A DNA stretch of 64,000 bases, taken from NCBI GenBank assembly GCA_963725145.1, contig CAVRXL010000010.1, positions 1,398,767 through 1,462,766 on the forward strand, written 5' to 3'. The DNA comes from DATAEE01 sp963725145. GTDB taxonomy: Bacteria > Acidobacteriota > Vicinamibacteria > Vicinamibacterales > 2-12-FULL-66-21. Shown here in pieces: positions 9,381 to 17,048 of this stretch. A program made the translations under genes and the position numbers. The notes beneath the pieces were generated by a model. That model had not been told where the DNA came from. It ran no database searches and was given only the letters and a program-made list of their open reading frames with translations. The first letter of the stretch is position 1; every line of letters starts with the position of its first letter.

Positions 9381-9737
9381 TTACTGGTACCGCATCGGCC
9401 TGATCTCGATGCAGCCGACGCCGCCGGCACAGGCGGTCGGGATCTTCCTGGCCCACCCGATCGCCTCGTCGAGATCCTGGCAGTGAAGGATGTAGTAGCC
9501 CGCCAGCTGCTCCTTCGTTTCCGCGAAAGGACCATCGACGATCACCGGCCGGCCGTCGACCACTCGGACGGTGGTGGCGGTGGGCGTGGGAGCCAGCGGG
9601 TCCGCCGCGACGAAGGCGCCGGCCCGGCGCGCCTCGTCCATGACCGTCCGATGCCCCTCTGCGACGCCGCTCAGGACCTCTGGAGTGGCCCGTTCCAGCT
9701 CTGCCTCGTTCGAATAGACGAGGAGCATGTATCGCAT
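9381..9737 (-). CDS. YciI family (DGPF domain) protein
   Basis: Protein of 118 residues, MRYMLLVYSNEAELERATPE at the N-terminus and the signature VDGPFAETKEQLAGYY in the middle: a DGPF/YCII-related protein (PF03795 fold, dimeric alpha+beta barrel). A GGGGGAAG Shine-Dalgarno precedes the ATG. It lies nine bases downstream of a second gene of the same family and beside an ECF42 sigma factor; DGPF proteins are the standard genomic partners of ECF42 sigma factors, where they may sense an unknown signal. No enzymatic role is established for this class. Confidence 0.9.
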   Translation of the reverse strand: MRYMLLVYSNEAELERATPEVLSGVAEGHRTVMDEARRAGAFVAADPLAPTPTATTVRVVDGRPVIVDGPFAETKEQLAGYYILHCQDLDEAIGWARKIPTACAGGVGCIEIRPMRYQ

Positions 9738-9746
9738 GTCTTCCCC

Positions 9747-10115
9747 CTACGTCGTGGCGGACGGGACCGCCGCCTCGGCCACCTGCCTGACTTCGATCGT
9801 GCCCGTACGCGCCGACGGGATTCGCGCGGCGATGGCGATCGCCTCGTCGAGGTCGTCGACGTCGACCACGAAATAGCCGCCGAGCTGCTCGCGCGTCTCC
9901 GCGAAGGGGCCGCTCGTCACGACCTGCTTTCCGTCGCGAACCCGGACGTGCCTGGCGGATGACGTGGGGTGCAGCCTGTCGCCGGCCACGTGCTGGCCGG
10001 CCGCCTTCATCTGTTCCCGCAATGCCCTGTACTCGCTGTAGACCCGCTGCCGCTCGTCCTCGGTGAGCTTCCCGAACGACTCCTCGTCGTGATGAATCAG
10101 CAAGATGTATTTCAC
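9747..10115 (-). CDS. YciI family (DGPF domain) protein
   Basis: Paralogue of the neighbouring DGPF gene, about 122 residues: VKYILLIHHDEESFGKLTED at the start and SGPFAETREQLGGYFVV in the centre, so the aspartate of DGPF is a serine here. I place the start at the GTG at 10115 because an AGGAGG Shine-Dalgarno stands nine bases upstream; the frame is open further up. It is the first gene of a two-gene unit transcribed away from the ECF42 sigma gene. The shared promoter region holds a cluster of palindromic repeats. Confidence 0.88.
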   Translation of the reverse strand: MKYILLIHHDEESFGKLTEDERQRVYSEYRALREQMKAAGQHVAGDRLHPTSSARHVRVRDGKQVVTSGPFAETREQLGGYFVVDVDDLDEAIAIAARIPSARTGTIEVRQVAEAAVPSATT

Positions 10116-10184
10116 GGTCGCGCCTCCTGCGGTAAGTCGAACGGCCGGCGCCCGGATCGACAGCATCCCTATAACACACGTAGC

Positions 10185-10321
10185 GCAGCCCTTCCGCCTT
10201 CGCGTAAAGCTCCGGCGGACCGCCGTAGCCTTGGCGGAGGCGGTCAGGGCTGCCCGTGCTTTCCGTAGCGCAGCCCTTTAGGGCTGCCTGGGCTTTCCGT
10301 AGCGCAGCCCTTTAGGGCTGC
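10185..10321. repeat. Three palindromic repeat units, one with a nested insert
   Basis: GCAGCCCT-TT-AGGGCTGC occurs at 10270-10287 and again at 10304-10321. At 10185-10253 the same two arms flank a 53-base insert that begins TCCGCCTTCGCG and contains CGCCGTAGCCTTGG. A closely related insert splits an unrelated palindrome near 16.4 kb. The repeats lie between the divergent YciI and ECF42 genes, just upstream of both. Confidence 0.85.
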
Positions 10322-10341
10322 CTGGACGATAGTATCTGTTC

Positions 10342-11592
10342 ATGCCTTCAGAGGCTGCGGTCGCCGCGGCCGTCGACGAGCTGTACCGCTCGGATTGGGG
10401 CCGGATCGTCGCCACCCTGATACGGCTCGTGGGCGATTTCGACCTCGCCGAGGAAGCGGCGCAGGAAGCCTTTGCCATCGCCGTCGACAGCTGGCGGACC
10501 TCCGGCGTTCCGGACCTGCCACGCGCGTGGATCATCAAGACCGCCCGCCACAAGGCCATCGACCGGATCCGCCGCCGGCAGCTCTTCGAGGAGAAGCTCG
10601 AGTGGTATGCCCACGCGGAGTCCGCGCGGAGCGTCGAGGAGCCGAGCTACGACACGAGCGAGATCCCCGACGACCGCCTGCGGCTGATCTTCACGTGCTG
10701 CCACCCGGCGCTCGCGCTCGAGGCACAGGTCGCGCTGACGCTGCGGACGCTCGGCGGGCTCGAGACCGACGAGATCGCCCACGCGTTTCTCGTGCCGCCG
10801 GCGACGATGGCGCAGCGGCTGGTGCGCGCGAAGCGGAAGATTCGCGAGGCCCGCATTCCCTACGCGGTGCCGGACACGACCGACATGCCGGCGCGGCTCG
10901 ACGCCGTGCTGATGGTGATTTATCTCATCTTCAACGAGGGGTACGCGGCGAGTCGACGCGAACCGCTTGTCAGGACCGACCTCTGCGCCGAGGCCATCCG
11001 GCTCGGGCGTCTCGTACGAACGCTCATGCCGCAGCCTCCAGCCGAGGCGACGGGGCTCGTCGCGCTCATGCTGCTGCACGATTCGCGGCGGGACGCCCGG
11101 GTCGACGAAGAGGGGGATCTCGTCGTGCTCGACGAGCAGGATCGCGGCCGCTGGGATCAGCGGCAGATCGCGGCCGCGCTGCCGCTCGTCGAAGAGGCGT
11201 TGCGCGGCGGGCCGGGGCCCTTCGCGCTGCAGGCGGCGATCGCGGCGCTGCACTGCCAGGCTGGCAGGCCGGAGGACACGGACTGGCGGCAGATCGTGCA
11301 GCTTTACGATCTCCTCGAGCGGGTGCAGCCGTCGCCGATCGTGTCCCTGAACCGGGCGGTGGCGGTCGCGATGGTGGACGGTCCCCGGCCGGCGCTGACG
11401 ATCCTCGACGGGCTCGCCGCCTCGGGGGATCTCGAGGGCTACCACCTGCTGCACGCGGCGCGCGCGGATCTGCTGCGCCGCCTCGGATCGTCGGCCGACG
11501 CGGCGAAGAGCTACGAGCGGGCGCTGGCGCTCGTCACCAACGACAGCGAGCGCCGATTTCTGGAGCGGCGGCTGCGCGAGGTGCGAGGGTGA
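10342..11592 (+). CDS. ECF42-type RNA polymerase sigma factor with C-terminal TPR-like domain
   Basis: Protein of 416 residues. The N-terminal 170 residues hold sigma region 2 (LYRSDWGRIVATLIRLVGDF and AEEAAQEAFAIAVDSW) and region 4 (LRTLGGLETDEIAHAFLVPP with TMAQRLVRAKRKIREA). The remaining 240 residues are the helical extension typical of ECF42 (LMVIYLIFNEGYAASRREPL, then SLNRAVAVAMVDGP). This length and layout match ECF42, which works without a classical anti-sigma factor and is linked to DGPF proteins; two such genes are divergently placed here. It should direct transcription of the adjacent DGPF genes. Confidence 0.93.
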   Translation: MPSEAAVAAAVDELYRSDWGRIVATLIRLVGDFDLAEEAAQEAFAIAVDSWRTSGVPDLPRAWIIKTARHKAIDRIRRRQLFEEKLEWYAHAESARSVEEPSYDTSEIPDDRLRLIFTCCHPALALEAQVALTLRTLGGLETDEIAHAFLVPPATMAQRLVRAKRKIREARIPYAVPDTTDMPARLDAVLMVIYLIFNEGYAASRREPLVRTDLCAEAIRLGRLVRTLMPQPPAEATGLVALMLLHDSRRDARVDEEGDLVVLDEQDRGRWDQRQIAAALPLVEEALRGGPGPFALQAAIAALHCQAGRPEDTDWRQIVQLYDLLERVQPSPIVSLNRAVAVAMVDGPRPALTILDGLAASGDLEGYHLLHAARADLLRRLGSSADAAKSYERALALVTNDSERRFLERRLREVRG

Positions 11593-11608
11593 CTTTGATG
11601 ACGTCACG

Positions 11609-11676
11609 TGACTTCGCGTGACAGGCCCGGACGTTATTTAGCAGGAGGTTTGGGAGGATAGGGAGGTCGACTTCGC
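11609..11676 (+). repeat. Left terminal inverted repeat of GxxExxY element
   Basis: Begins TGACTTCGCGTGACAGGCCC and ends GGGAGGTCGACTTCGC. Its complement matches 12405-12474. It encodes the last 14 codons of the GxxExxY gene (the proline-rich tail PPYPPKPPAK). Confidence 0.75.
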
Positions 11677-12125
11677 TCGTCTTCCTCTTTTGCCGCCTCG
11701 AACAGAGCGACTTCGCGAGGATCGAGGCATCGCTTGTTCACGATCCGCCTGATTCCATGCTTCAAGGACGATACGTTGAAGTTAAGAATCAGTCCTACCG
11801 GACACTCCGCGAGTCGCAGGTAGGTCCTCATCTGAGCCCGGTGAACCGGGGCCAGAGCATCGACAGTCTTCACCTCGACCACCACTTTGTTTTCCACTAA
11901 CAGATCCAGCCGGTAGCCACACTCGAGAGAAAGATTCCGAAAACGAGCGGGCAGCGGCTTCTCGATCTCCACGATCAGGCCGGCTTCGACCAAGAGCAAT
12001 CCGAGACAGCGCTTATAGACCGTCTCGAACAACCCGGGACCGAAGTGGTCGTGAACGACAATGGTTTTTGCGATGATCAACTCGGTGAGGTCGTAGAGCG
12101 GAAGTTGAACCAGCATGCGAGTCAC
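11634..12125 (-). CDS. GxxExxY protein (PD-(D/E)XK nuclease-like)
   Basis: Protein of up to 163 residues; GTG at 12125 or ATG at 12116 may start it. The diagnostic motif is GPGLFETVYKRCL (G-x-x-E-x-x-Y), preceded by LTELIIAKTIVVHDHF. GYRLDLLVENKVVVEVKTVD then carries the D...(E)xK pattern of the PDDEXK_3 nuclease fold, followed by RTYLRLAECPVGLILNFNV. No activity has been established for the family. The C-terminal tail RPPYPPKPPAK is encoded by the terminal inverted repeat. The gene lies entirely inside an inverted-repeat-bounded element with a large palindrome just upstream of it. Confidence 0.9.
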   Translation of the reverse strand: MTRMLVQLPLYDLTELIIAKTIVVHDHFGPGLFETVYKRCLGLLLVEAGLIVEIEKPLPARFRNLSLECGYRLDLLVENKVVVEVKTVDALAPVHRAQMRTYLRLAECPVGLILNFNVSSLKHGIRRIVNKRCLDPREVALFEAAKEEDERSRPPYPPKPPAK

Positions 12126-12248
12126 GGGTGCACGGTTTGATCCATCGCAATTGGCGGGCTTTCTGAAGTTTCAGGGCGTTGTAAGGGGCAAAAACTGCAA
12201 CGTGGCAGCGGGGACGAAGTGGAAAAAAAAGACTGGGCAGAAGGTCGG

Positions 12249-12392
12249 CCGTCAGGCCGACGGCCCGGCGGAGCCGGGCCTTGCTGACGTGGGAAGGCAA
12301 TGGCCGCGTGAGCCAAAAGGGATCGCGGTCGGCTTACGCGGTCATCGCCTTTCCACGTCAGCGCCGCGCTTCGCGCGGCGTCGGCCTGACGG
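12249..12392. repeat. 144-base palindrome with nested arm hairpins
   Basis: Left arm 12249-12302 and right arm 12343-12392 pair through CCGTCAGGCCGACG and GCTGACGTGG(G/A)AAGGC(A/G)ATG. Within each arm is a different hairpin (GGCCCGGC-GGA-GCCGGGCC in the left, GCCGCGC-TTC-GCGCGGC in the right), so stem formation is kept while sequence differs. The 40-base centre is unpaired or weakly paired. The whole can fold as one large structured RNA or cruciform. It lies 124 bases upstream of the GxxExxY start. Confidence 0.75.
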
Positions 12393-12404
12393 CAGCCGTG
12401 ATCC

Positions 12405-12474
12405 GTGAAGTCAACCTCCCTTAAACCTCCCAAACCTCCCCTAAATAACCGTCGGGGCGTGTCACATGCAGTCA
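12405..12474 (-). repeat. Right terminal inverted repeat of GxxExxY element
   Basis: Inverted copy of 11609-11676, containing CCTCCCAAACCTCCCC and CTAAATAACCGTCGG. Its outermost 13 bases encode the last codons of the SRPBCC gene, so insertion may have replaced that gene's original stop. Confidence 0.75.
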
Positions 12475-12965
12475 GAAGGATCAGGACAGTCACGGGCGAG
12501 AAACCTCCGAATCCCCGTGAACGTGTTCCGCCATCCGTCGCCACACGCTGAATAGAACTCGTCCGCCTCCGGTCCGGCCGGAAACCCGTCCTGACACACG
12601 CGAAGCGTCGATCCCTCAGGATGCGGAGCGACGAGAAACTCCGTCACGAAGTCCGCGCGGAAGGGAAGCGGGCCGCTCCGCGCGCGATAGCGATAGTCGC
12701 CCAGCACCATTCGCCTTGGTGGCTCGAACTCCCGGATCGTCGCCATCGTCACGTAGTCCGGATCGTCTTCGGAGTCCCCCCACGTGGCGGACCAGATGCC
12801 ACCTTTCTCGGGCAGCACGATCGCCCGAGCCGCTCCCCACCATTGACGAATGGCGCTCGGCGTGTGCAAGAGCGCGAACAACGTCTCTGGAGGCACCGGG
12901 AACATTTCCTCGTGAACGTGACGGCGCGTTTCTGGAGCGGTCCTGCGTCCGGATGACTCGTGCAT
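12462..12965 (-). CDS. SRPBCC (AHSA1-like) domain protein
   Basis: About 167 residues of the START/Bet v 1-like fold: HVHEEMFPVPPETLFALLHT then PSAIRQWWGAARAIVLPEKG, IREFEPPRRMVLGDYRY, and a C-terminal helix GWRNTFTGIRRFLARD. These proteins bind small hydrophobic ligands or act as Hsp90 co-chaperone-like domains; the ligand is unknown. Start chosen at the ATG at 12965 with CGGGGAG upstream. Such genes often accompany ECF42/DGPF clusters, so it was probably a neighbour of the ECF42 gene before the GxxExxY element came between them. Its stop codon lies within the element's terminal repeat. Confidence 0.85.
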   Translation of the reverse strand: MHESSGRRTAPETRRHVHEEMFPVPPETLFALLHTPSAIRQWWGAARAIVLPEKGGIWSATWGDSEDDPDYVTMATIREFEPPRRMVLGDYRYRARSGPLPFRADFVTEFLVAPHPEGSTLRVCQDGFPAGPEADEFYSACGDGWRNTFTGIRRFLARDCPDPSDCM

Positions 12966-13098
12966 GCGACTCCCCGATACACCCTGCGGCAATCAACCCG
13001 CAGGAGACAATCGGGAGCCGGTGGCCGGTCGTTCCGGCCGGTGAACAGCTCAGCTCCGCCCGCAACCCGGGCGCCCGACCCGAACGAATTCATCATCA

Positions 13099-14574
13099 TC
13101 AGGCTGGACCGGCCGATCCGCTTCTTTGCGCGGACGCACGATCGGTGAAGAAGCGAACGCGCTGACCTTCGTCCAGGAGGGTCGCGGGCCGCGTGCCCGT
13201 GACCCTCGACAACACCGCCTCCAGCATGGGAGTCATGCGGCGGAGCTGCCGCAGCCGAATCACGAGGTTCCATGCAGCCTCGAACTTCTTCCAGCCGGCG
13301 CTGTACGCGAAGTGTTTGGCCTGGTGCTTCAACGAGTCGTGCGTGAGGGCGGCGCGCGCGATCGACGACCAGCGATAGAACTCGCGGTACGCCCAGTCGT
13401 AGCCCGCTTCGAGCGTCTGCGGGGTCAGCCGTGCGGGGGCGTACACCACGTGGCGCGTGTCGTAGAGGTCCCAGTTGCGGGTCGTGATGCGCCCTGATTG
13501 TTCCATCCGCGCGTAGAGCCGCGTCCCCGGATAGGGCGTCTGGATGTGGAACGTCGCGGTCGTGATCCCGGCCTCGATCGCCCACTCGACCGTCCGTCGA
13601 AAGACATCCTCGTCGTCATCGTCCATCCCGAAAACGAAGCTGCCGTTGATCATGACGCCGAGGTCGTGAAGCTTCGCGGTCACGGCGCGATAATCCCGGC
13701 CGAGATTCTGACGCTTGTTGCTGTGCACGAGGTTGGCAGGCGTCAGCGTCTCGAATCCGACGAACAGGCTTCGAAGGCCGGCCTCCGCCGCGCGCTCGAT
13801 GAGGTCGTCGCGGAGGATGGAGTCCACGGTGGCCGCACCCTGGAACAGCCGGCGCATGCCTTTCATCCCCTCGAACAGCGCGCGGCCGAACGGACGATCC
13901 CCCAGCAGGTGATCGTCGAGGAAGTACAGGTGACGGCCCGGCAGCCGCTCGATCTCGGCCAGCGCATCGTCCACGCGCTGGGTATAGAACGATCGACCAC
14001 CCGCGAAGAACGCATCCTTGTAGCAGAAGTCGCAGTGCTGGGGGCAGCCGCGCGTGACGACGATCGAGTTGGGGACCAGGTAGTTGCGCCGCGTGATGAG
14101 GTCGCGCCGGACGGGGGGCAGGCGGTCGAGCGTTCGTCCCGCGGTCGATTCGTACCGAGGCGCGGGGCACCCCGCGCGAAAGTCCGCGAGGAACCGGGGG
14201 AACGTCTGTTCGCCCGGTCCGAGGAAGATGGCGTCGGCGTGCGGCGCCGCTTCGGCCGGCAGGGAGGTCACGTGAAGCCCGCCGAGCGCGACGAAGCTGC
14301 CCCTCGACCGATACAGGTCGGCGAGCCGGTAGGCGCGATACGCGTTCGTGATGTAGACCTGGATGACGACGAGATCCGGGGCGTCCTCGAGCGTCAGAGG
14401 CTGCACGTGCTCGTCCTCGATGACGGCGTCATCGTCCGGGTCCAGGTAGGCGGCCAGCGTGGCCAGGCCGAGCGGCGGAAAGAGCGAGTACTTGACCGGA
14501 CGCCAGAACGGGCTGGTCGCTTCGGTCAGGGCCGGGAGGATGAACTTCACGCGGAGCGGGCGCGGAGGTGTCAT
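13099..14574 (-). CDS. B12-binding domain radical SAM protein
   Basis: Protein of 491 residues. The N-terminal 140 residues resemble a cobalamin-binding fold (LFPPLGLATLAAYLDPDDDA, then ALGGLHVTSLPAEAAPHAD). The radical SAM core follows with RGCPQHCDFC, a C-x3-C-x2-C site for the [4Fe-4S] cluster and SAM. The later part (FVGFETLTPANLVHSNKRQN and HIQTPYPGTRLYARM) is typical of the group that includes many uncharacterised B12-dependent radical SAM enzymes. Substrate unknown; methylation or rearrangement of a lipid or natural product is possible. It stands alone, with no biosynthetic partners nearby. Confidence 0.9.
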   Translation of the reverse strand: MTPPRPLRVKFILPALTEATSPFWRPVKYSLFPPLGLATLAAYLDPDDDAVIEDEHVQPLTLEDAPDLVVIQVYITNAYRAYRLADLYRSRGSFVALGGLHVTSLPAEAAPHADAIFLGPGEQTFPRFLADFRAGCPAPRYESTAGRTLDRLPPVRRDLITRRNYLVPNSIVVTRGCPQHCDFCYKDAFFAGGRSFYTQRVDDALAEIERLPGRHLYFLDDHLLGDRPFGRALFEGMKGMRRLFQGAATVDSILRDDLIERAAEAGLRSLFVGFETLTPANLVHSNKRQNLGRDYRAVTAKLHDLGVMINGSFVFGMDDDDEDVFRRTVEWAIEAGITTATFHIQTPYPGTRLYARMEQSGRITTRNWDLYDTRHVVYAPARLTPQTLEAGYDWAYREFYRWSSIARAALTHDSLKHQAKHFAYSAGWKKFEAAWNLVIRLRQLRRMTPMLEAVLSRVTGTRPATLLDEGQRVRFFTDRASAQRSGSAGPA

Positions 14575-14716
14575 TACTTGGCATTGTAAAGTAATCTGAG
14601 ATAGAGCGCGATATTCTTTTCAGTGTTTCCGCCCGATACATCCTGCTGAGCTGGCTGTAAGCCGCTGGTTCTCGTGACCGGCAACGCTCTCGTCAACGTC
14701 CGTAAAGGAGAAACGT

Positions 14717-16288
14717 ATGCACCGGCTCTGGTGTCGTGGTGGGCTGGCGGTTGCCCTCGTGCTGGGGCTCGCAGCGTCCGGGCTGGCCGAAAGTTTCGTC
14801 GTCGTGGGCGCGGATGCCGGCGGCGGTCCGCACGTCGTCATTCGGGCGGACTTCGACAATAACGGCACGTACGAAACGCAGACCGACTCCTTCTACGCCT
14901 TCAGTCCGACGGTGCCCACGGAGCCCTACTTCGCCGGCGGCGTGCGCGTCGCGATGGGGGACCTGGACGGCGACGGGAACGACGAGCTGATCACGTCTAT
15001 GGGCCCGGGCGGGACACTCGTCCGGATCTGGCGTTTGACGGCCGGCGGGCGGGTGGCCGGCCTCCTCGAGCAGTTCGCCCCTTACGGCGGATTCGCGGGC
15101 GGGATCTTCGTGGCCACCGGCGACTTCGATGGCGACGGACGCGACGAAGTCGTGACCGGACCGGACACCGGCGGCGGGCCTCATGTCATCGTCTATCGAG
15201 ATCTCGATCGAGACGGGCGCGTCGCAGATGATCCGCCGCTCGCTTCGTTCCTGGCGTACGTCCCCGGGTTCAGCGGCGGGGTTCGCGTTGCGGCTGGAGA
15301 CGTAAACAACGCGCTCGGCGACGAGCTCGTGCTCGCGCCTGGCCCCGGCGGTGGGCCGCACGTTCGCGTGCTCACCTTCAATGGAGCCAGCTTCGTATCG
15401 CTCGACGAGTTCTTGGCGTTCCCCGCGTTCTTTTCAGGGGGGCTCTATGTCGCTGTCGGACCGATAGAAAACGCGGGCGGTAACGGCGCGGAGGTGATCG
15501 TCGCACCGGGGGCCGGTGGCGGCCCCCATGTCAGGATCTTCACGGACACGAACTCCAACGGAAGGGTTTCGGACGAGTTGACCTTCGATGAGTTCTTCGC
15601 GTACTTGCCGAGCTTTACCGGCGGCGTGCGCGTGGCCGCCGGTGACACCGACAATAGTGCTTTTTTTGTCGAGGTCCTCACGGCACCAGGGATCGGGGGA
15701 GGGCCCCACGTCCGTATCTTCGACGACAACCCCGACGCTGGCTCCCTGATCTCGGACAATCCAACCGACGACGAGTGGTTCGCCTATGACCCGGCGTTCA
15801 CCGGCGGTGTGTTCATGGCGGTCGGGCACGTCAGGCGTTCCGCCTGGGCGATTCCCACCGGGCCGTTCGCGATCCCCGAATTCGGCGGTGGCCCGCTCCA
15901 GCTGATCATGTGCGTGCCGCCGGGCTCGGGCGTCATCGGAGACCTCGACGTCGGACTGGTCATCTCTCATACGTTCGTCGGCGATCTCGACGTCACCCTC
16001 ACACATCTTGCGAGTGGCATCTCGCTCACGCTCTTCACCGACATTGGCGGCACCGACGAAGGGTTGATCATCAGGCTGAATGATGAGGCGGGGGTGGATA
16101 TCGGCACGGCTAACAATCCGACGGACGGAGCGATATCGGGGACCTTCAACCCCGAGGGAGCGGCGTTGTTGTCAGTCTTTGATGGCCTGGAGGCATCAGG
16201 CTGCTGGCGCCTCACGGTCGATGACGACAACGCGGCGGGAGCCGACGTCGGCACGCTGTTCGAGTGGGTGCTGCGCTTCACCCATTAA
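14717..16288 (+). CDS. Secreted repeat protein with C-terminal P-domain (FG-GAP-like propeller)
   Basis: Protein of 523 residues with a signal peptide (ALVLGLAASGLA). The body has five clear copies of a repeat with the core GxGGGPHVxxx followed by FxAYxPxFxGGVRVAAGD, and a degenerate sixth (GPGGTLVRIW). The spacing of roughly 60 residues and the DxDGDGxDE stretches (DLDGDGNDEL, DFDGDGRDEV) fit a calcium-binding FG-GAP/VCBS-like beta-propeller. The last 120 residues, with ISHTFVGDLDVTLTHLASG and GCWRLTVDDDNAAGADVGTL, match a proprotein convertase P-domain. AAAGGAG precedes the ATG. Likely a cell-surface or secreted protein. Confidence 0.8.
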   Translation: MHRLWCRGGLAVALVLGLAASGLAESFVVVGADAGGGPHVVIRADFDNNGTYETQTDSFYAFSPTVPTEPYFAGGVRVAMGDLDGDGNDELITSMGPGGTLVRIWRLTAGGRVAGLLEQFAPYGGFAGGIFVATGDFDGDGRDEVVTGPDTGGGPHVIVYRDLDRDGRVADDPPLASFLAYVPGFSGGVRVAAGDVNNALGDELVLAPGPGGGPHVRVLTFNGASFVSLDEFLAFPAFFSGGLYVAVGPIENAGGNGAEVIVAPGAGGGPHVRIFTDTNSNGRVSDELTFDEFFAYLPSFTGGVRVAAGDTDNSAFFVEVLTAPGIGGGPHVRIFDDNPDAGSLISDNPTDDEWFAYDPAFTGGVFMAVGHVRRSAWAIPTGPFAIPEFGGGPLQLIMCVPPGSGVIGDLDVGLVISHTFVGDLDVTLTHLASGISLTLFTDIGGTDEGLIIRLNDEAGVDIGTANNPTDGAISGTFNPEGAALLSVFDGLEASGCWRLTVDDDNAAGADVGTLFEWVLRFTH

Positions 16289-16360
16289 ACAGTCACCCCT
16301 CAAGCTCGTGTTTTGAGCCAGCTCGTCCGACGACGATCGAAAGCGGCTTACTTTTGTGGT

Positions 16361-16504
16361 ACGACCCTTCCGCCTTCGCGTCGCTCGGTCCTCAGGCGAC
16401 GCTTCGGCGGACCGCCGTAGCCTTGGCGAAGGCGGTTAGGGTCGTCCGGCCAGGACGAGGCTAAAGCCTCGTACCACATGACCTAGACGAGGCTGAAGCC
16501 TCGT
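16361..16504. repeat. Palindromic repeat cluster with nested insert
   Basis: ACGACCCT (16361-16368) and AGGGTCGT (16438-16445) flank a 69-base insert that begins TCCGCCTTCGCG and contains CGCCGTAGCCTTGG, the same insert family as at 10193-10245. Two copies of ACGAGGCT-NN-AGCCTCGT follow at 16455-16472 and 16487-16504. The cluster is framed by GTGGTACGA and TCGTACCAC. It separates the P-domain gene from the next transcription unit. Confidence 0.85.
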
Positions 16505-16547
16505 ACCACACCGTCCGGCACGCGACGTGCTAATCTGCAAGACGTCC

Positions 16548-16979
16548 ATGGCCCTGTTCCGCCGGCGCCTGCGCCTCGGGGTGGCTGCCTGGTTGATGAT
16601 CCAGGCGGCGTCGCTCTCGGCGCTCGTCCCGCGTGACTGCTGCGCGGCGCATCGCCCCGCGGCGAGCGTCAAGCCGCCGAGCTGCCACGAGAAGATCGCG
16701 GCGCTCATGTGTCCGATGCGCGCCGCCGACGGCACGCCGTGCCCCATGCATCGGGACGGCCACGGCGAGGGCGAGCAGGAATCCACCAAGAGATGTTCGA
16801 TCCGCGGAACATGCGGCGGTCCCACGGCCGCGTTGTTCAGGCTCTTGTCCAATCCGGGCGTTCTCGAGGGATCGTTCGTCGTGCTTCCTGGTGTCCATGC
16901 AGGCTCTGTCCTGTCGGTCATGCAGGAGAGCCTGATCACACATCTCACGCCTCCCGATCCTCCACCTCCGCGCGCGTAA
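16548..16979 (+). CDS. Small secreted Cys/Met/His-rich protein
   Basis: About 143 residues. It begins MALFRRRLRLGVAAWLM, a signal or anchor segment, then has closely spaced metal-type ligands: RDCCAAH, SCHEKIAALMCPMRAADG, PCPMHRDGH. The repeated C-P-M and H/C clusters suggest soft-metal binding, for example copper; this is inference from composition only. I do not recognise a named family. The gene is followed after 69 bases by a TonB receptor and a BNR protein with a CYCCK motif, so the three may act together in uptake or handling of a metal. Start chosen at 16548; the frame opens at 16527. Confidence 0.6.
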   Translation: MALFRRRLRLGVAAWLMIQAASLSALVPRDCCAAHRPAASVKPPSCHEKIAALMCPMRAADGTPCPMHRDGHGEGEQESTKRCSIRGTCGGPTAALFRLLSNPGVLEGSFVVLPGVHAGSVLSVMQESLITHLTPPDPPPPRA

Positions 16980-17048
16980 CCGCACGGTTCCGAAGGCACA
17001 CGTGTGCCTCGGGCGATTGTGGTGACGTGTTTCGAGGGAGGTGTCCCT

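Larger units (their letters stand above)
11609..12474. mobile_element. TIR-bounded element carrying a GxxExxY gene (putative, undescribed)
   Basis: About 866 bases bounded by imperfect inverted repeats of roughly 70 bases (11609-11676 and 12405-12474, about 80-85% identical by eye). Shared blocks are TGACT, GTGACA, TTATTTAG, GGAGGTTTGGGAGG, GGGAGG and GACTTC. Inside are a GxxExxY-family gene and, on its 5' side, a 144-base palindrome. The element fills the gap between the ECF42 sigma gene and the SRPBCC gene, whose 3' ends face it. No transposase gene is present and no target-site duplication was found, so it would be moved in trans if it is mobile. GxxExxY genes are known to be multicopy in several phyla. 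Confidence 0.6.

Noticed and set aside
10185..10321. CRISPR array
   Set aside because: The units are palindromes with two-base centres and irregular spacing, without unique spacers of constant length; no cas genes are present anywhere in the window.
11609..12474. Target-site duplication flanking the GxxExxY element
   Set aside because: Bases outside the inverted repeats on the two sides do not match in any convincing 2-10 bp direct repeat.
13498..14589. Open frame of 363 codons opposite the radical SAM gene
   Set aside because: Fully antisense to a gene with a clear CxxxCxxC motif and no features of its own.
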